NCBI GenBank assembly: GCA_013214355.1
Contig: JABSSL010000117.1
Location: 1 to 35,374, forward strand
Source of the DNA: Saprospiraceae bacterium
Lineage (GTDB): Bacteria; Bacteroidota; Bacteroidia; Chitinophagales; Saprospiraceae
Reading direction: 5' to 3'
Length of the DNA: 35,374 nt
In this document: piece after piece, positions 7,310 through 15,769 of the stretch
Layout of the letters: the number at the start of each line of letters is the position of its first letter
Position numbering within the stretch: position 1 is the stretch's first letter
Position numbers and translations under genes: made by a program
Notes under the pieces: generated by a model
The model's database searches: none
Told to the model about the DNA's origin: nothing
What the model saw: only the letters and a program-made list of their open reading frames with translations

Positions 7310-9100
7310 TTACCAACCAGGATTCTGTTTTAAGTTTGGATTCTGTGACAATGCACTAATTGGCAATGGCCACAGGTAATGCTTACTTTCGTCAAAAACA
7401 GGATTTTCGTAGTCGGTACCTTTATAGATTTCTAGATACTCAACACCATCCACCATTCCAGATTGAACCGTTACGTTACCGTCAGGATCCACAGCAGTTC
7501 TATTGGCTTCATCCCAACGCATACCATAATCTTTCTGCTCTAGCTTCTTACCTTGCTTCCAGCGTCGAAGATCATCATAGCGGAAGCCTTCCATGAACAG
7601 TTCAATTCTTCTTTCCCGACGGATCTCCGCTAACACAGCAGAAATTCCATCATCGGCATAGCGAGGATCCATTTCTGGATTGGCCTCCAAATGTACCATA
7701 CCAACCCGATCACGTAGTAAATTGATACTCATATCAAGATCCTCCTGAGAGATCGTTCCACCACCCAATTCACACTTTGCTTCGGCATAATTCAATAGGG
7801 CTTCGCCAAATCTTAAGGTGATCGCTGGTGTTTCGGAAGAATTGTAAGAAGCATGTGCTGCCCCCACTTCGTAAACTTTAATAATGTGGTATCCCGTGTA
7901 GACTCTCAAGCCACCTGCCATACCTTGTACACGAGGATAGGTGTAGCGGTCAAAATCATGATTCCCATAGCGATAAATGGCTTGATCATCAGGATGGAGA
8001 ACCGTTTGACGTAGGCGTGGGTCACGGTTTTCGAAAATATCCTTATACACTGCATCACCCTTATAAAGGGGAGATAGCGAAATGGGCTTTCCATCTGTGC
8101 ACAAGTAGTCTTCCACCATGCTCTTGGTAGCACCACCATTATAGCTTCGATGATAACTTTGCACGTGATTCGTAAAGATACCTCGCTCATATCTTCTCCA
8201 ATAGAGCACCTCCGGATTACCAGTAAGATCCGTCATGCGATGACTAGCATTGTAATCACTGGTAGGATCACCGGTTTGGTAGAGGGAGTAAGGGCCGTCC
8301 TGCATCAATTCTAGGGCAGCATTGGCCGCCTCCGTGAGCCACTGATCAGCACCCGACAATCCATGGTACTTACGCCAAGTTCCTTCAAACAAGGCAACTC
8401 TTGACTTGATTAGTAAAGCCCCCCAACGATTAATTCTACCAGGAGCATTACCATCTCCCCAATCATTGGGTAGACTCTGAGTAGCAAAATTCAAATCCTC
8501 CAATACCTTGCTCATAACGAAGTCCCGATCATCACGCTCCCCATTCAGAATTTCTTCATCATCGGTGCTCAATTCTCTATCTACCCACTGCGCACTACCG
8601 AATTTAGAAATCTTATCGGCATAGAACCAGCCGCGCATCAGACGTGCTTCGCCAACGTACTTATTGCGAACCTCATCGGGAATCTGAGCCTTGCCATAAT
8701 TATCCATCCCCACATTGATAGCTCTCAGAAAATTAAACCCACGGTAGCCATATGGAAATGGTCCATTGGGTGGAAAATGCTTACCCGCTCTTACTCTTTG
8801 ATACAGATCGTGTCTGGGGTGGCGAGGAGCAGTGTTGTCAGAAAAACCACTGATATGCCAGATGCCATATCTATGGCTATTAAAGGCATCTCGATGTCCC
8901 ATAAAGATAGGGACGTTCTCATCGAGACGAGCTAAGTGATACAAACTGTTGTTGTATACTCTTAGGTCATTTTCTGTGTTCCAGAAAGATGAATTACTGA
9001 TTTCATCCAAAGGAACTTTATCCAAAAATTCATCATTGCAACTGAAGGACAATAGTCCTAGAAAAGCGACTAGAATTGTTCTTATTAGATAATTTTTCAT
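7310..9100 (-). CDS. SusD/RagB family outer-membrane nutrient-binding lipoprotein
   Basis: A 596-aa surface lipoprotein that captures oligomers and passes them to its SusC partner. The open frame begins at 9130, but ATG 9100 directly starts the lipoprotein signal MKNYLIRTILVAFLGLLSFS before the acylated Cys, followed by NDEFLDKVPLDEISNSSFW, the classical mature SusD N-terminus. The middle carries TPR-like helices (ARLMRGWFYADKISKFG). The C-terminal half has the family segment RRERRIELFMEGFRYDDLRR, and the protein ends PLPISALSQNPNLKQNPGW, the typical SusD tail. It lies 77 bases downstream of its susC. A polysaccharide-derived ligand is inferred from the lyase next door. Confidence 0.95.
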   Translation of the reverse strand: MKNYLIRTILVAFLGLLSFSCNDEFLDKVPLDEISNSSFWNTENDLRVYNNSLYHLARLDENVPIFMGHRDAFNSHRYGIWHISGFSDNTAPRHPRHDLYQRVRAGKHFPPNGPFPYGYRGFNFLRAINVGMDNYGKAQIPDEVRNKYVGEARLMRGWFYADKISKFGSAQWVDRELSTDDEEILNGERDDRDFVMSKVLEDLNFATQSLPNDWGDGNAPGRINRWGALLIKSRVALFEGTWRKYHGLSGADQWLTEAANAALELMQDGPYSLYQTGDPTSDYNASHRMTDLTGNPEVLYWRRYERGIFTNHVQSYHRSYNGGATKSMVEDYLCTDGKPISLSPLYKGDAVYKDIFENRDPRLRQTVLHPDDQAIYRYGNHDFDRYTYPRVQGMAGGLRVYTGYHIIKVYEVGAAHASYNSSETPAITLRFGEALLNYAEAKCELGGGTISQEDLDMSINLLRDRVGMVHLEANPEMDPRYADDGISAVLAEIRRERRIELFMEGFRYDDLRRWKQGKKLEQKDYGMRWDEANRTAVDPDGNVTVQSGMVDGVEYLEIYKGTDYENPVFDESKHYLWPLPISALSQNPNLKQNPGW

Positions 9101-9177
9101 TGTCTTTACTTTTTTAGCCTTCTCTGACAATTTTTGCGGCCCCTGCTAGGGCCACAAAAATCGTCGGATAACCAATA

Positions 9178-12100
9178 TTAGATGGATACTCTTAAACCAA
9201 AAGCAAAACTGCGCTGCTTGTAATACTCCTGTGTCAAGGTAGGTCTTACCTCAGGATCAAGTGGTCTACGCATATTGGTGAATTCCCAAATATTCGCTCC
9301 GGTCAAATAAAGCTGCACATCGGAGATTCCAATTTTTCCTAGTTTATCCATTGGTAAGAAATAAGAAAGTGTTACGTTCTTCAATCTTACGAAGGCAGCA
9401 TTCTGTACGTAGCGGCTTTGTGGCTGTACATTTTGCTTGGTATTGGTAGAAATATGAGGCGCTGGGAAGTAAGCATCTCGGTTGTCTTCACTCCAAGTAT
9501 CTGTGATATAATAGTTCTCCACGTGACCAGCATTAAATGGATAGAAAGCTACCCAGTTGCCATTTGGTGGCCAGTATTGCTGCTTCAAGACGCCTTGGAA
9601 GAAGACATTCAATGAAATATTCTTGTACCGTAGGTCGGTATTAATACCAAAGTTATATCTAGGCGCTTCGTTTGCGATGATGGCCAAGTCTCCATGGTTC
9701 TCAAGCGTATTATCACCCACGGTGATCTTACCATCACCATCTAAATCTTGATATCTAATATCGCCCGGTCTCCAATTGGCTCCAATGTTGGACTGATCAG
9801 CAGAAGTACTTACCTCTTCTTCTGTTTGGAAGATACCTTGTGTAATGTATCCCCAACGGTCACCGATTTGATATCCTTCGTAGTACTCGTCAAGCGAACC
9901 TGTTGGGTTATCATATTTGGTAATTTCTGCTCTGGAATCAGATAGAGCCAAAGTGATACCGTAGTCCCAATCTTTATTGATTCTTTCTCTCCAAGTAGCT
10001 GCTAATTCCCAACCTGTAGTTTTCAAGTCAGCGGCATTGGCATCAGGACCAGGAGTACCGAGAATGGAAGGATAGGAAACACCGGTCAACATGTCTTTGG
10101 TCTCTCTGGAGAAGATATCAAAAGCGATGTCCAATTTATTATTAAGCACAGAGATATCTATACCTAAGTTTTGGGAAGTTACTGATTCCCAAGTCAGCGT
10201 AGGACTCACTAGACCTGCTGCGGAAACGAATGGTGCACGTGCGCCTGCCGAGAACATGTAAGGCGAGGTAGCAGAACCCAAAGTAGGAATCGCAGGATAG
10301 AAGTTATTTCCTAACAATTGGTTACCCAAGGTACCATAAGAAGCACGTAGTTTCAAGTTATCCAACCAGCCCGAAGTACCTTCCATGAAGCCTTCCTGAG
10401 AGATTCTCCAACCTGCAGAGAAAGATGGGAAGAATCCAAAGCGGTCATCCTTTGGGAATCTGGATGTACCATCGTATCGTCCATTAGCTTCGAACAAATA
10501 GCGCTCCTTGAAGATATAGTTAACCCGGTAGAAAGCACCACGCAAGGAAACGTCAGATTTACCACCATAAGTTTCCTGGCTTCCAGTCGTTGCATTCAAA
10601 TCTGCTACATTTGGCGTAATTAAGCCAAAGGCTCTGGATCTGATGAATTGGTTTTTACCCCATTCTTGATTAAAGCCAACCATTACCTTGAAATAGTGGG
10701 TATTGTCTCTATCAATGGTGTAATCAGCAAAGGTATTCAGCACGTAGTATTGATTGTTATTAGCTTGATTATTGATAAAGTCCGTGGCACTAAAGCCATT
10801 GCCAATAACCAGTGCGTTCAGGTCCTGACTTTCGATCACATCTACCTTACTTCGGACTTGCTGAAGGTCCCGGTAAGTGTAGTTGGCAGAAAATTCTCCT
10901 CGAATACTTAATCCTGGGAGAGGATTGAGGGTAGCCCCTTGCGTAAGAATGATGTCATTCCTAGTCCAAGTATCCCGTCCTCCTTGCTCCAGGTAAGGCA
11001 AGAAGTTCACACTCTGGAAATGCATGCCGATATACTGTTCGTATTGGTCTCTATCACCTGGTGTTAAATAATAGTCTAAATCGGGGAAGGTGAGTGGATT
11101 CAGTGGATTAACGCGGGCAAATGTGTTGATATTAACATCCCAATTGTAGAAGTGAGGCTTGTCACTTTGTTCGGTAGTAACCAATGCTCTGGAATCCAAT
11201 TTTAACCAATCATTTATTCTTACATCCCCCTTGATCAAAGCATTGTAACGCTTGAAGTTTTCGTTCTTCTCTTTGTTTTTCAAGTATCCATCCTTGTCCA
11301 GGACACCAATAGAAACGTAATAAGAGGATCGATCACTCGCTCCGGATATACTTAGATCGTATTTGGATTGTGGCGCCCAGTCCGTAAGGATTTGGTCTTG
11401 GTAGTTATTGAAACCATAGAAGCGAAGCGAGCCATTAAACACACCCCAAGCGTTTTCCGGGGTTGGGTTTTCACTATATCTTCGCGTACCTTCAATGTAG
11501 TCCTGATCAAACCCGACACCATTGGTACGGTAGGTGGCTAAATCTCTGGCTTTGACATACTCATATGGGTCATTCACTGGATCGATAAACATGATCGGCT
11601 TAGAGGCAGCAAGCTCCGTTCCGAAGGTAAGTTTCATTTTCCCTTCACGACCTTTTTTCGTTTCTACTAAGATAACACCGAAGGCCGCACGAGCACCATA
11701 AACGGCAGCAGCTGAGGCATCTTTTAGTACACTAATATTAGCAATATCATTAGGATTTAGCTTGTTGAGGTCCATGGGTACACCATCTACCAACACCAAG
11801 GGGTTACCGCCATTGATGGACTCAAATCCCCTGATATTAAAATCGATGGGAGCAGCGGGATCCCCATTTCTGATATTCACATTTAAGTTGGCAATCACAC
11901 CTTGCAAGCCTTCACCTACGTTTGGAATGGGTCTAGATTCGAGCCTTTCTCCATCCATAGCGGCTACCGCACCGGTTAAATTCACCTTCTTTTGCGAACC
12001 ATAACCAACCACAACCACTTCATCCAAGGCTGTTACGCTGGCATCCAAAGCGATATCAATGACAGTACGGCCTTCCACCGGAACCTCTTTCGGCGCATAT

Positions 12101-12741
12101 CCAGTATAGGAAAAAACGAGTATCGCATTTTCATCTTCTATATCCAGCGTATATTTGCCATCGAGATCCGTGATCGTACCTGTGCCCGTTCCCTTTACCA
12201 AGATGGATACACCGATCAAGGGTAGTCCCTCATCAGAGGAGGTCACGGTACCCGTAATTTTGGCCTTATCTTCTAGGTCCACTATCGCCTCGGTGATAGA
12301 GCGGAACTGCTGAGCTGGGGCCTTAGATTGTCTTTGCAAACGGATCTCTCCTTTATTTTCCAGCTTCTGAATTTGCTTTATCTTTCTTTCCAGCTTTTTG
12401 GCATTCTTAGTGCCTTTCTTATCATTTCTGAAAATCACAAAATATTTCTTGCCGATTGGTTTGTGCTGAAAACCGGTCAGTTTCAGCAATCGACCTAAAG
12501 CGGATTCCAATCTTTCTCCTTTGATAAAATTGAAATCTACCTTCACATCACGAAGCAATTTGGTCTCATAGGAGAACACCACTTCATAACGCTCACTCAT
12601 TTCTTCAAGTACCGATATGAATTGCTTGGGTTGAAATTCCGAAAATTCGGAGGTGGCTAAAAGAGGCTGTAGAATGCCTGGAAGTACGAAAAACAGCATC
12701 CACAACAAATTCCTTGGCTTGTAGAATTTGGCAAAATTCAT
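9178..12741 (-). CDS. SusC/RagA family TonB-dependent transporter with N-terminal STN signalling domain
   Basis: A 1187-aa outer-membrane transporter. After the signal sequence (residues 1-30) comes an STN (secretin/TonB N-terminal) domain at about 38-106 (FISVLEEMSERYEVVFSYET ... YFVIFRN). A charged linker (110-145) follows, then a carboxypeptidase-D-regulatory-like domain (160-235), the TonB-box-like DEVVVVGYG (240-248), the plug (to about 375, with the SusC-typical VLKDASAAAVYGARAAFGVI) and a long beta-barrel. It ends FAFGLRVSI, with Ile rather than the more usual aromatic final residue. STN domains relay substrate occupancy to FecR-type anti-sigma factors, and a fecR gene lies immediately upstream on the same strand, which supports a sensing transporter. 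It pairs with the SusD at 7310-9100. Confidence 0.95.
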   Translation of the reverse strand: MNFAKFYKPRNLLWMLFFVLPGILQPLLATSEFSEFQPKQFISVLEEMSERYEVVFSYETKLLRDVKVDFNFIKGERLESALGRLLKLTGFQHKPIGKKYFVIFRNDKKGTKNAKKLERKIKQIQKLENKGEIRLQRQSKAPAQQFRSITEAIVDLEDKAKITGTVTSSDEGLPLIGVSILVKGTGTGTITDLDGKYTLDIEDENAILVFSYTGYAPKEVPVEGRTVIDIALDASVTALDEVVVVGYGSQKKVNLTGAVAAMDGERLESRPIPNVGEGLQGVIANLNVNIRNGDPAAPIDFNIRGFESINGGNPLVLVDGVPMDLNKLNPNDIANISVLKDASAAAVYGARAAFGVILVETKKGREGKMKLTFGTELAASKPIMFIDPVNDPYEYVKARDLATYRTNGVGFDQDYIEGTRRYSENPTPENAWGVFNGSLRFYGFNNYQDQILTDWAPQSKYDLSISGASDRSSYYVSIGVLDKDGYLKNKEKNENFKRYNALIKGDVRINDWLKLDSRALVTTEQSDKPHFYNWDVNINTFARVNPLNPLTFPDLDYYLTPGDRDQYEQYIGMHFQSVNFLPYLEQGGRDTWTRNDIILTQGATLNPLPGLSIRGEFSANYTYRDLQQVRSKVDVIESQDLNALVIGNGFSATDFINNQANNNQYYVLNTFADYTIDRDNTHYFKVMVGFNQEWGKNQFIRSRAFGLITPNVADLNATTGSQETYGGKSDVSLRGAFYRVNYIFKERYLFEANGRYDGTSRFPKDDRFGFFPSFSAGWRISQEGFMEGTSGWLDNLKLRASYGTLGNQLLGNNFYPAIPTLGSATSPYMFSAGARAPFVSAAGLVSPTLTWESVTSQNLGIDISVLNNKLDIAFDIFSRETKDMLTGVSYPSILGTPGPDANAADLKTTGWELAATWRERINKDWDYGITLALSDSRAEITKYDNPTGSLDEYYEGYQIGDRWGYITQGIFQTEEEVSTSADQSNIGANWRPGDIRYQDLDGDGKITVGDNTLENHGDLAIIANEAPRYNFGINTDLRYKNISLNVFFQGVLKQQYWPPNGNWVAFYPFNAGHVENYYITDTWSEDNRDAYFPAPHISTNTKQNVQPQSRYVQNAAFVRLKNVTLSYFLPMDKLGKIGISDVQLYLTGANIWEFTNMRRPLDPEVRPTLTQEYYKQRSFAFGLRVSI

Positions 12742-12776
12742 AATCTTAGTGATTTATTAAATTAAGTTATTAGGGA

Positions 12777-12808
12777 GCTGGAAGACCGATCTATTGTCGT
12801 TTTCCAGC
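12777..12808 (-). other. inverted repeat in the fecR-susC gap
   Basis: GCTGGAA at 12777-12783 and TTCCAGC at 12802-12808 form a 7-bp perfect stem with an 18-base loop between fecR and susC. On minus (the direction of transcription) it is not followed by a U tract. On plus it is followed by CTTTTTCTTTC. It may be a weak attenuator or leader structure for susC. Confidence 0.35.
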
Positions 12809-12828
12809 CTTTTTCTTTCTAAGGGTGT

Positions 12829-13836
12829 CTATTCAATCACTAATTGGGTATCTGTTCGCTTCACGGTTAGTCCCGTAATCTCTTGCAAAGCAGAAAGCAT
12901 GGTGTCGTAATTGTCAATGGGAATAGCTAAAGTAAATTTGCGGGTTAGATGAGCTTGATCAACGACCTTATAAGTGAGTCCATAGATTTCGTTGATTTTT
13001 TGTAAAATGTCAGCGAATTCGGCATTTTCAAGAAAAACAAAGCCGTCCCTCCAGGAACTGGGCTCCTCACTTTTTGGGGTTAGTTTTTGTGCCTTTTTGG
13101 TTTTCTGAGAATAGGTGACCAGTTCTCCTGGTTCCATTAGCATTTCCTCGCTAAACGTATCGAAGTTGAGTTTGACCTTACCCTCCTCCAGGAAGACCTT
13201 TGTTTCTGCATGATGTGTATTGACATTGAAGCTGGTACCTAGAACTTCCACGGTTAAATCATCCGTCAAGACACAAAACTTCTGCCCAGTCTTCTGTTTT
13301 TTCGTAACATGAAAGAACGCCTCTCCTGTCAGCCATACGACTCGATGAGCTTTGTTTGTCCAATTATCTCTGTAGGAAATGGAGGAATTTGCATTGAGCT
13401 CCACCACAGAACTATCTGGTAAGGTGAGTGTTTGTTGTTCTGCGAATGCAGTTTGGATGGTAATAAGCGGAGCGCGCAGTTCATAAAACAACCATACACC
13501 GAGTGTCAGCAGCAAACCCACGCTAGCTGCTACGCCAAGGGCAAGTCGCCATCTTTTCCTTTTCGAAACCACTGCCAAGGGGGAAGGCATTGGCTTTTGA
13601 TCGGAGCTTTGTTCATAGTTTTTGACTTTCTCTAAAGCGCTTTTATATATCCTTTCAGACTCCTCAGGACTTGGTAAGGACAGATCCTTCATACGCTCCC
13701 AAACTAAGGACATTACCTCAGTGTACTCCTCGCTCGGATTAGCCTGAATATGATCAAAAAGAAGTTCCAATTCCTGCCTACTGCAAGTACCTTCGTATAG
13801 CTTTTGTATCAGCTTATCGATGTCTGTATTGGACAT
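12829..13836 (-). CDS. FecR family anti-sigma factor / trans-envelope regulator
   Basis: A 335-aa inner-membrane protein. Residues 1-90 are a cytoplasmic sigma-binding region (IDKLIQKLYEGTCSRQELEL). One transmembrane helix lies at about 97-118 (RLALGVAASVGLLLTLGVWL). A periplasmic FecR domain spans about 125-225, with the family features FAEQQTLTLPDSSVVELNAN, GEAFFHV and VLGTSFNV. The C-terminal DUF4974-like region (about 265-335: FADILQKINEIYGLTYKV) contacts STN domains of transporters in this family. The gene precedes the STN-bearing susC on minus, and the cognate sigma gene is divergent at 13968. It should hold or activate that sigma factor in response to transporter occupancy. Confidence 0.94.
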   Translation of the reverse strand: MSNTDIDKLIQKLYEGTCSRQELELLFDHIQANPSEEYTEVMSLVWERMKDLSLPSPEESERIYKSALEKVKNYEQSSDQKPMPSPLAVVSKRKRWRLALGVAASVGLLLTLGVWLFYELRAPLITIQTAFAEQQTLTLPDSSVVELNANSSISYRDNWTNKAHRVVWLTGEAFFHVTKKQKTGQKFCVLTDDLTVEVLGTSFNVNTHHAETKVFLEEGKVKLNFDTFSEEMLMEPGELVTYSQKTKKAQKLTPKSEEPSSWRDGFVFLENAEFADILQKINEIYGLTYKVVDQAHLTRKFTLAIPIDNYDTMLSALQEITGLTVKRTDTQLVIE

Positions 13837-13901
13837 AGTTCAAGTTGGTGGTTTCAATCATATACCCGAATAAATTATTAGAAAGTATTACTCTGGCGAG
13901 A

Positions 13902-13909
13902 TATTTTTG
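13902..13909 (+). promoter_or_regulatory. candidate -7 element (TATTTTTG) for the ECF sigma gene
   Basis: TATTTTTG matches the Bacteroidota housekeeping -7 consensus TAnnTTTG and lies 58 bases before the sigma-factor ATG. No TTG stands at the expected ~19-base distance upstream, so the -33 half is poor. It is in the 131-base gap shared with the divergent fecR. Confidence 0.4.
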
Positions 13910-13967
13910 AAAAAAAACCTTTATATTCAATTGAAAATTTCCTGAGAGGGACCAACTATAAACAAGC

Positions 13968-14543
13968 ATGCAAGAAGTCAAAACACATTTGAGGCGCCTG
14001 CAACTGGGTGATTCAAAGGGCTTTCGCTGGCTTTTTGAACATTACCACCAAAAGGTCTTTTCTTATGCACTACGGTTTGTTAAAAACCGTCAAGTCGCTG
14101 AGGAACTCACTTCCGATGTATTCCTAAAATTATGGGAAAAGCGGAGCCAAATTCAAACTGAGGGTTCGCTGCAACAGCTATTGCTCACCATTACCAGAGG
14201 TATGGCTATCGATCATTTGCGCAAGGTGGCTAGAAATAGTAGATCGAGAGAGCTTTATTGGCTAAACTACGAAGTTCATACCCCTGAATCTATAGCGGAA
14301 GAAAAATTTGAAGAGGATCTAGCAGCGATCAACGAAGCGATCAAAGGGCTGCCTCCAAAAAGAAGAAAAGTATTCGAACTTAGATATAAGGAAGAATTGT
14401 CTTACCAGCAGATTGCTCAGATGTTAGATGTTTCTCCAAATACGGTTAAAGTACATCTCAATAAAGCCACTAAATATCTGAGACAGCAACTTGAAATTCA
14501 CTATGATTGGGCACTGGTTCTATTCATCATTTCAATCACCTAA
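13968..14543 (+). CDS. ECF-type RNA polymerase sigma factor (FecI/RpoE-like)
   Basis: A 191-aa cytoplasmic sigma-70 family factor. Sigma region 2 is at about 15-80 (FRWLFEHYHQKVFSYALRFV, EELTSDVFLKLW). Region 4 is at about 125-172, with the helix-turn-helix ELSYQQIAQMLDVSPNTVKV. The C-terminus is a short hydrophobic tail (WALVLFIISIT), a feature often seen in Bacteroidota ECF sigmas. It is divergent from fecR, whereas most FecI/FecR pairs sit in one operon. The most economical target is the fecR-susC-susD-lyase set on the opposite strand. Confidence 0.94.
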   Translation: MQEVKTHLRRLQLGDSKGFRWLFEHYHQKVFSYALRFVKNRQVAEELTSDVFLKLWEKRSQIQTEGSLQQLLLTITRGMAIDHLRKVARNSRSRELYWLNYEVHTPESIAEEKFEEDLAAINEAIKGLPPKRRKVFELRYKEELSYQQIAQMLDVSPNTVKVHLNKATKYLRQQLEIHYDWALVLFIISIT

Positions 14544-14553
14544 TCAAATCTCA

Positions 14554-15147
14554 TTATAAATCTCTTAGCAAATGCCCCATTTGTTGCTGCTTCGTCCGCA
14601 AGTAATTAATGTTGTCATCATTGGGACGAATCACCAATGGTACCCTTTCCACCAACTCGATCGGTGAATCCTCGAAGATGCCTATCTTATCTGGATTGTT
14701 TGTCAAGAGCTTAATACGTTTTACTTCTAAAGCTGTCAACATATCAAGAGCCACTTGGTAGGAACGGCCATCTGTAACGAGCCCCAACTGATGATTGGCT
14801 TGAATCGTGTCCATCCCTAGGTCTTGGTAATTATAGGCCTTCAATTTATTGATAATGCCGATTCCCCTTCCCTCTTGCCTTAGATATAGTACGATTCCCC
14901 CCTCTTGGCTCGTTAATTCCATCGCGGTAGCCAACTGCTCTCCACAATCACAACGCCTAGAACCAAAGAGATCGCCTGTTATACATTCCGAGTGGATTCT
15001 AGTTAGAACTATCTTATCTGCAGAAAAGTCCTCATGTACCATCGCCAAATGTGGCATCCAATCTCCTTCTTCTTTCGCAAAGGCCAGCATATTAAATACC
15101 CCCCAGGGAGTCGGAATGCTAGCCTGAGCTTGTTTTTTGAATTCCAT
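14554..15147 (-). CDS. ribA: GTP cyclohydrolase II
   Basis: A 197-aa cytosolic enzyme opening riboflavin synthesis: GTP to 2,5-diamino-6-ribosylamino-pyrimidinone phosphate, formate and pyrophosphate. The zinc ligands are all present: C55, C66 and C68 in the segment SECITGDLFGSRRCDCGEQ. The family motif YLRQEGRGIG is at 88-97, and LLTNNPDKI near 150 is also conserved. The length matches the stand-alone RibA of E. coli type (about 196 aa), not the RibBA fusion common in other Bacteroidota. It converges on the sigma gene with only 10 bases between stops, and no other riboflavin gene is nearby. Confidence 0.96.
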   Translation of the reverse strand: MEFKKQAQASIPTPWGVFNMLAFAKEEGDWMPHLAMVHEDFSADKIVLTRIHSECITGDLFGSRRCDCGEQLATAMELTSQEGGIVLYLRQEGRGIGIINKLKAYNYQDLGMDTIQANHQLGLVTDGRSYQVALDMLTALEVKRIKLLTNNPDKIGIFEDSPIELVERVPLVIRPNDDNINYLRTKQQQMGHLLRDL

Positions 15148-15769
15148 TCCTTCTGTGTTACTCTACATTGTAAGCTTACTCAAAACATCCCCTTTGCAAC
15201 TGCGCAAAGATAGCAGATAAAATAGCAGTTGCTAGTCTAATCCAGTAAGAGCAATTCCGAAAACAGGGCTTTACAAGCTGTTTGCTGAAGGCTCTTACTT
15301 ATTAAAGGTACAATTGTCAGATAAGTTGCGAAAATACGACAAGAGGTGAATTTTTCTTTATCCTACTCTTTGAGTTTTGTAGTTTTGATGGCGAATGAGG
15401 ATCTGTTGTTCCTACTGACGGCTCAGTTTAGCTGCGCAATCGAGCCTTCCATGTCAGGCAGATCTAAGCTAACCATCCGGTGATTTCCTGCGGTCCATGC
15501 TCGTTTTAAACGTGCAGGACTTTAACACAAACGGAAGAAAACTCATTATTATCAAATTCGATTTCCTGGATTAGTAATTGTGCTGAGGTAACACTCCCTT
15601 AGCCAAGATTGGTTTCTCATTTTCTTAACTAGTCTATGTCACGCACATGGACGGATATCTCTTTGCGGCTTCAAACGTACCGTCGTTTGTTTGCCATGGG
15701 ATTTGTATGCCCTTCAACCAAGGTATTGGTACGTAGGGTCGCAGGGAATTCTAAAAACTCTCATAGTTT
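15148..15769. other. 622-base intergenic region between ribA and the second susC
   Basis: No convincing gene. On minus, CAAAGATA (15205-15212; TATCTTTG read on minus) is a good -7 element about 58 bases before the ribA start. On plus, TAGTTTTG (15380-15387) fits the -7 consensus but would give susC a leader of nearly 400 bases. A stem-loop with arms GTCC.TGC (15493-15500) and GCAGGAC (about 15514-15520) is present. I recognise no riboswitch. Confidence 0.4.
15205..15212 (-). promoter_or_regulatory. candidate -7 element for ribA
   Basis: Minus-strand TATCTTTG, a full match to TAnnTTTG, about 58 bases upstream of the ribA ATG. No well-placed TTG (-33) is visible. Confidence 0.4.

Noticed and set aside
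14554-15147. RibBA bifunctional enzyme.
   Set aside because: The protein is 197 aa and contains only the cyclohydrolase half; no DHBP synthase domain precedes it.
15148-15204. FMN riboswitch in the ribA leader.
   Set aside because: The leader is only about 50-60 bases and lacks the conserved multi-helix FMN aptamer.
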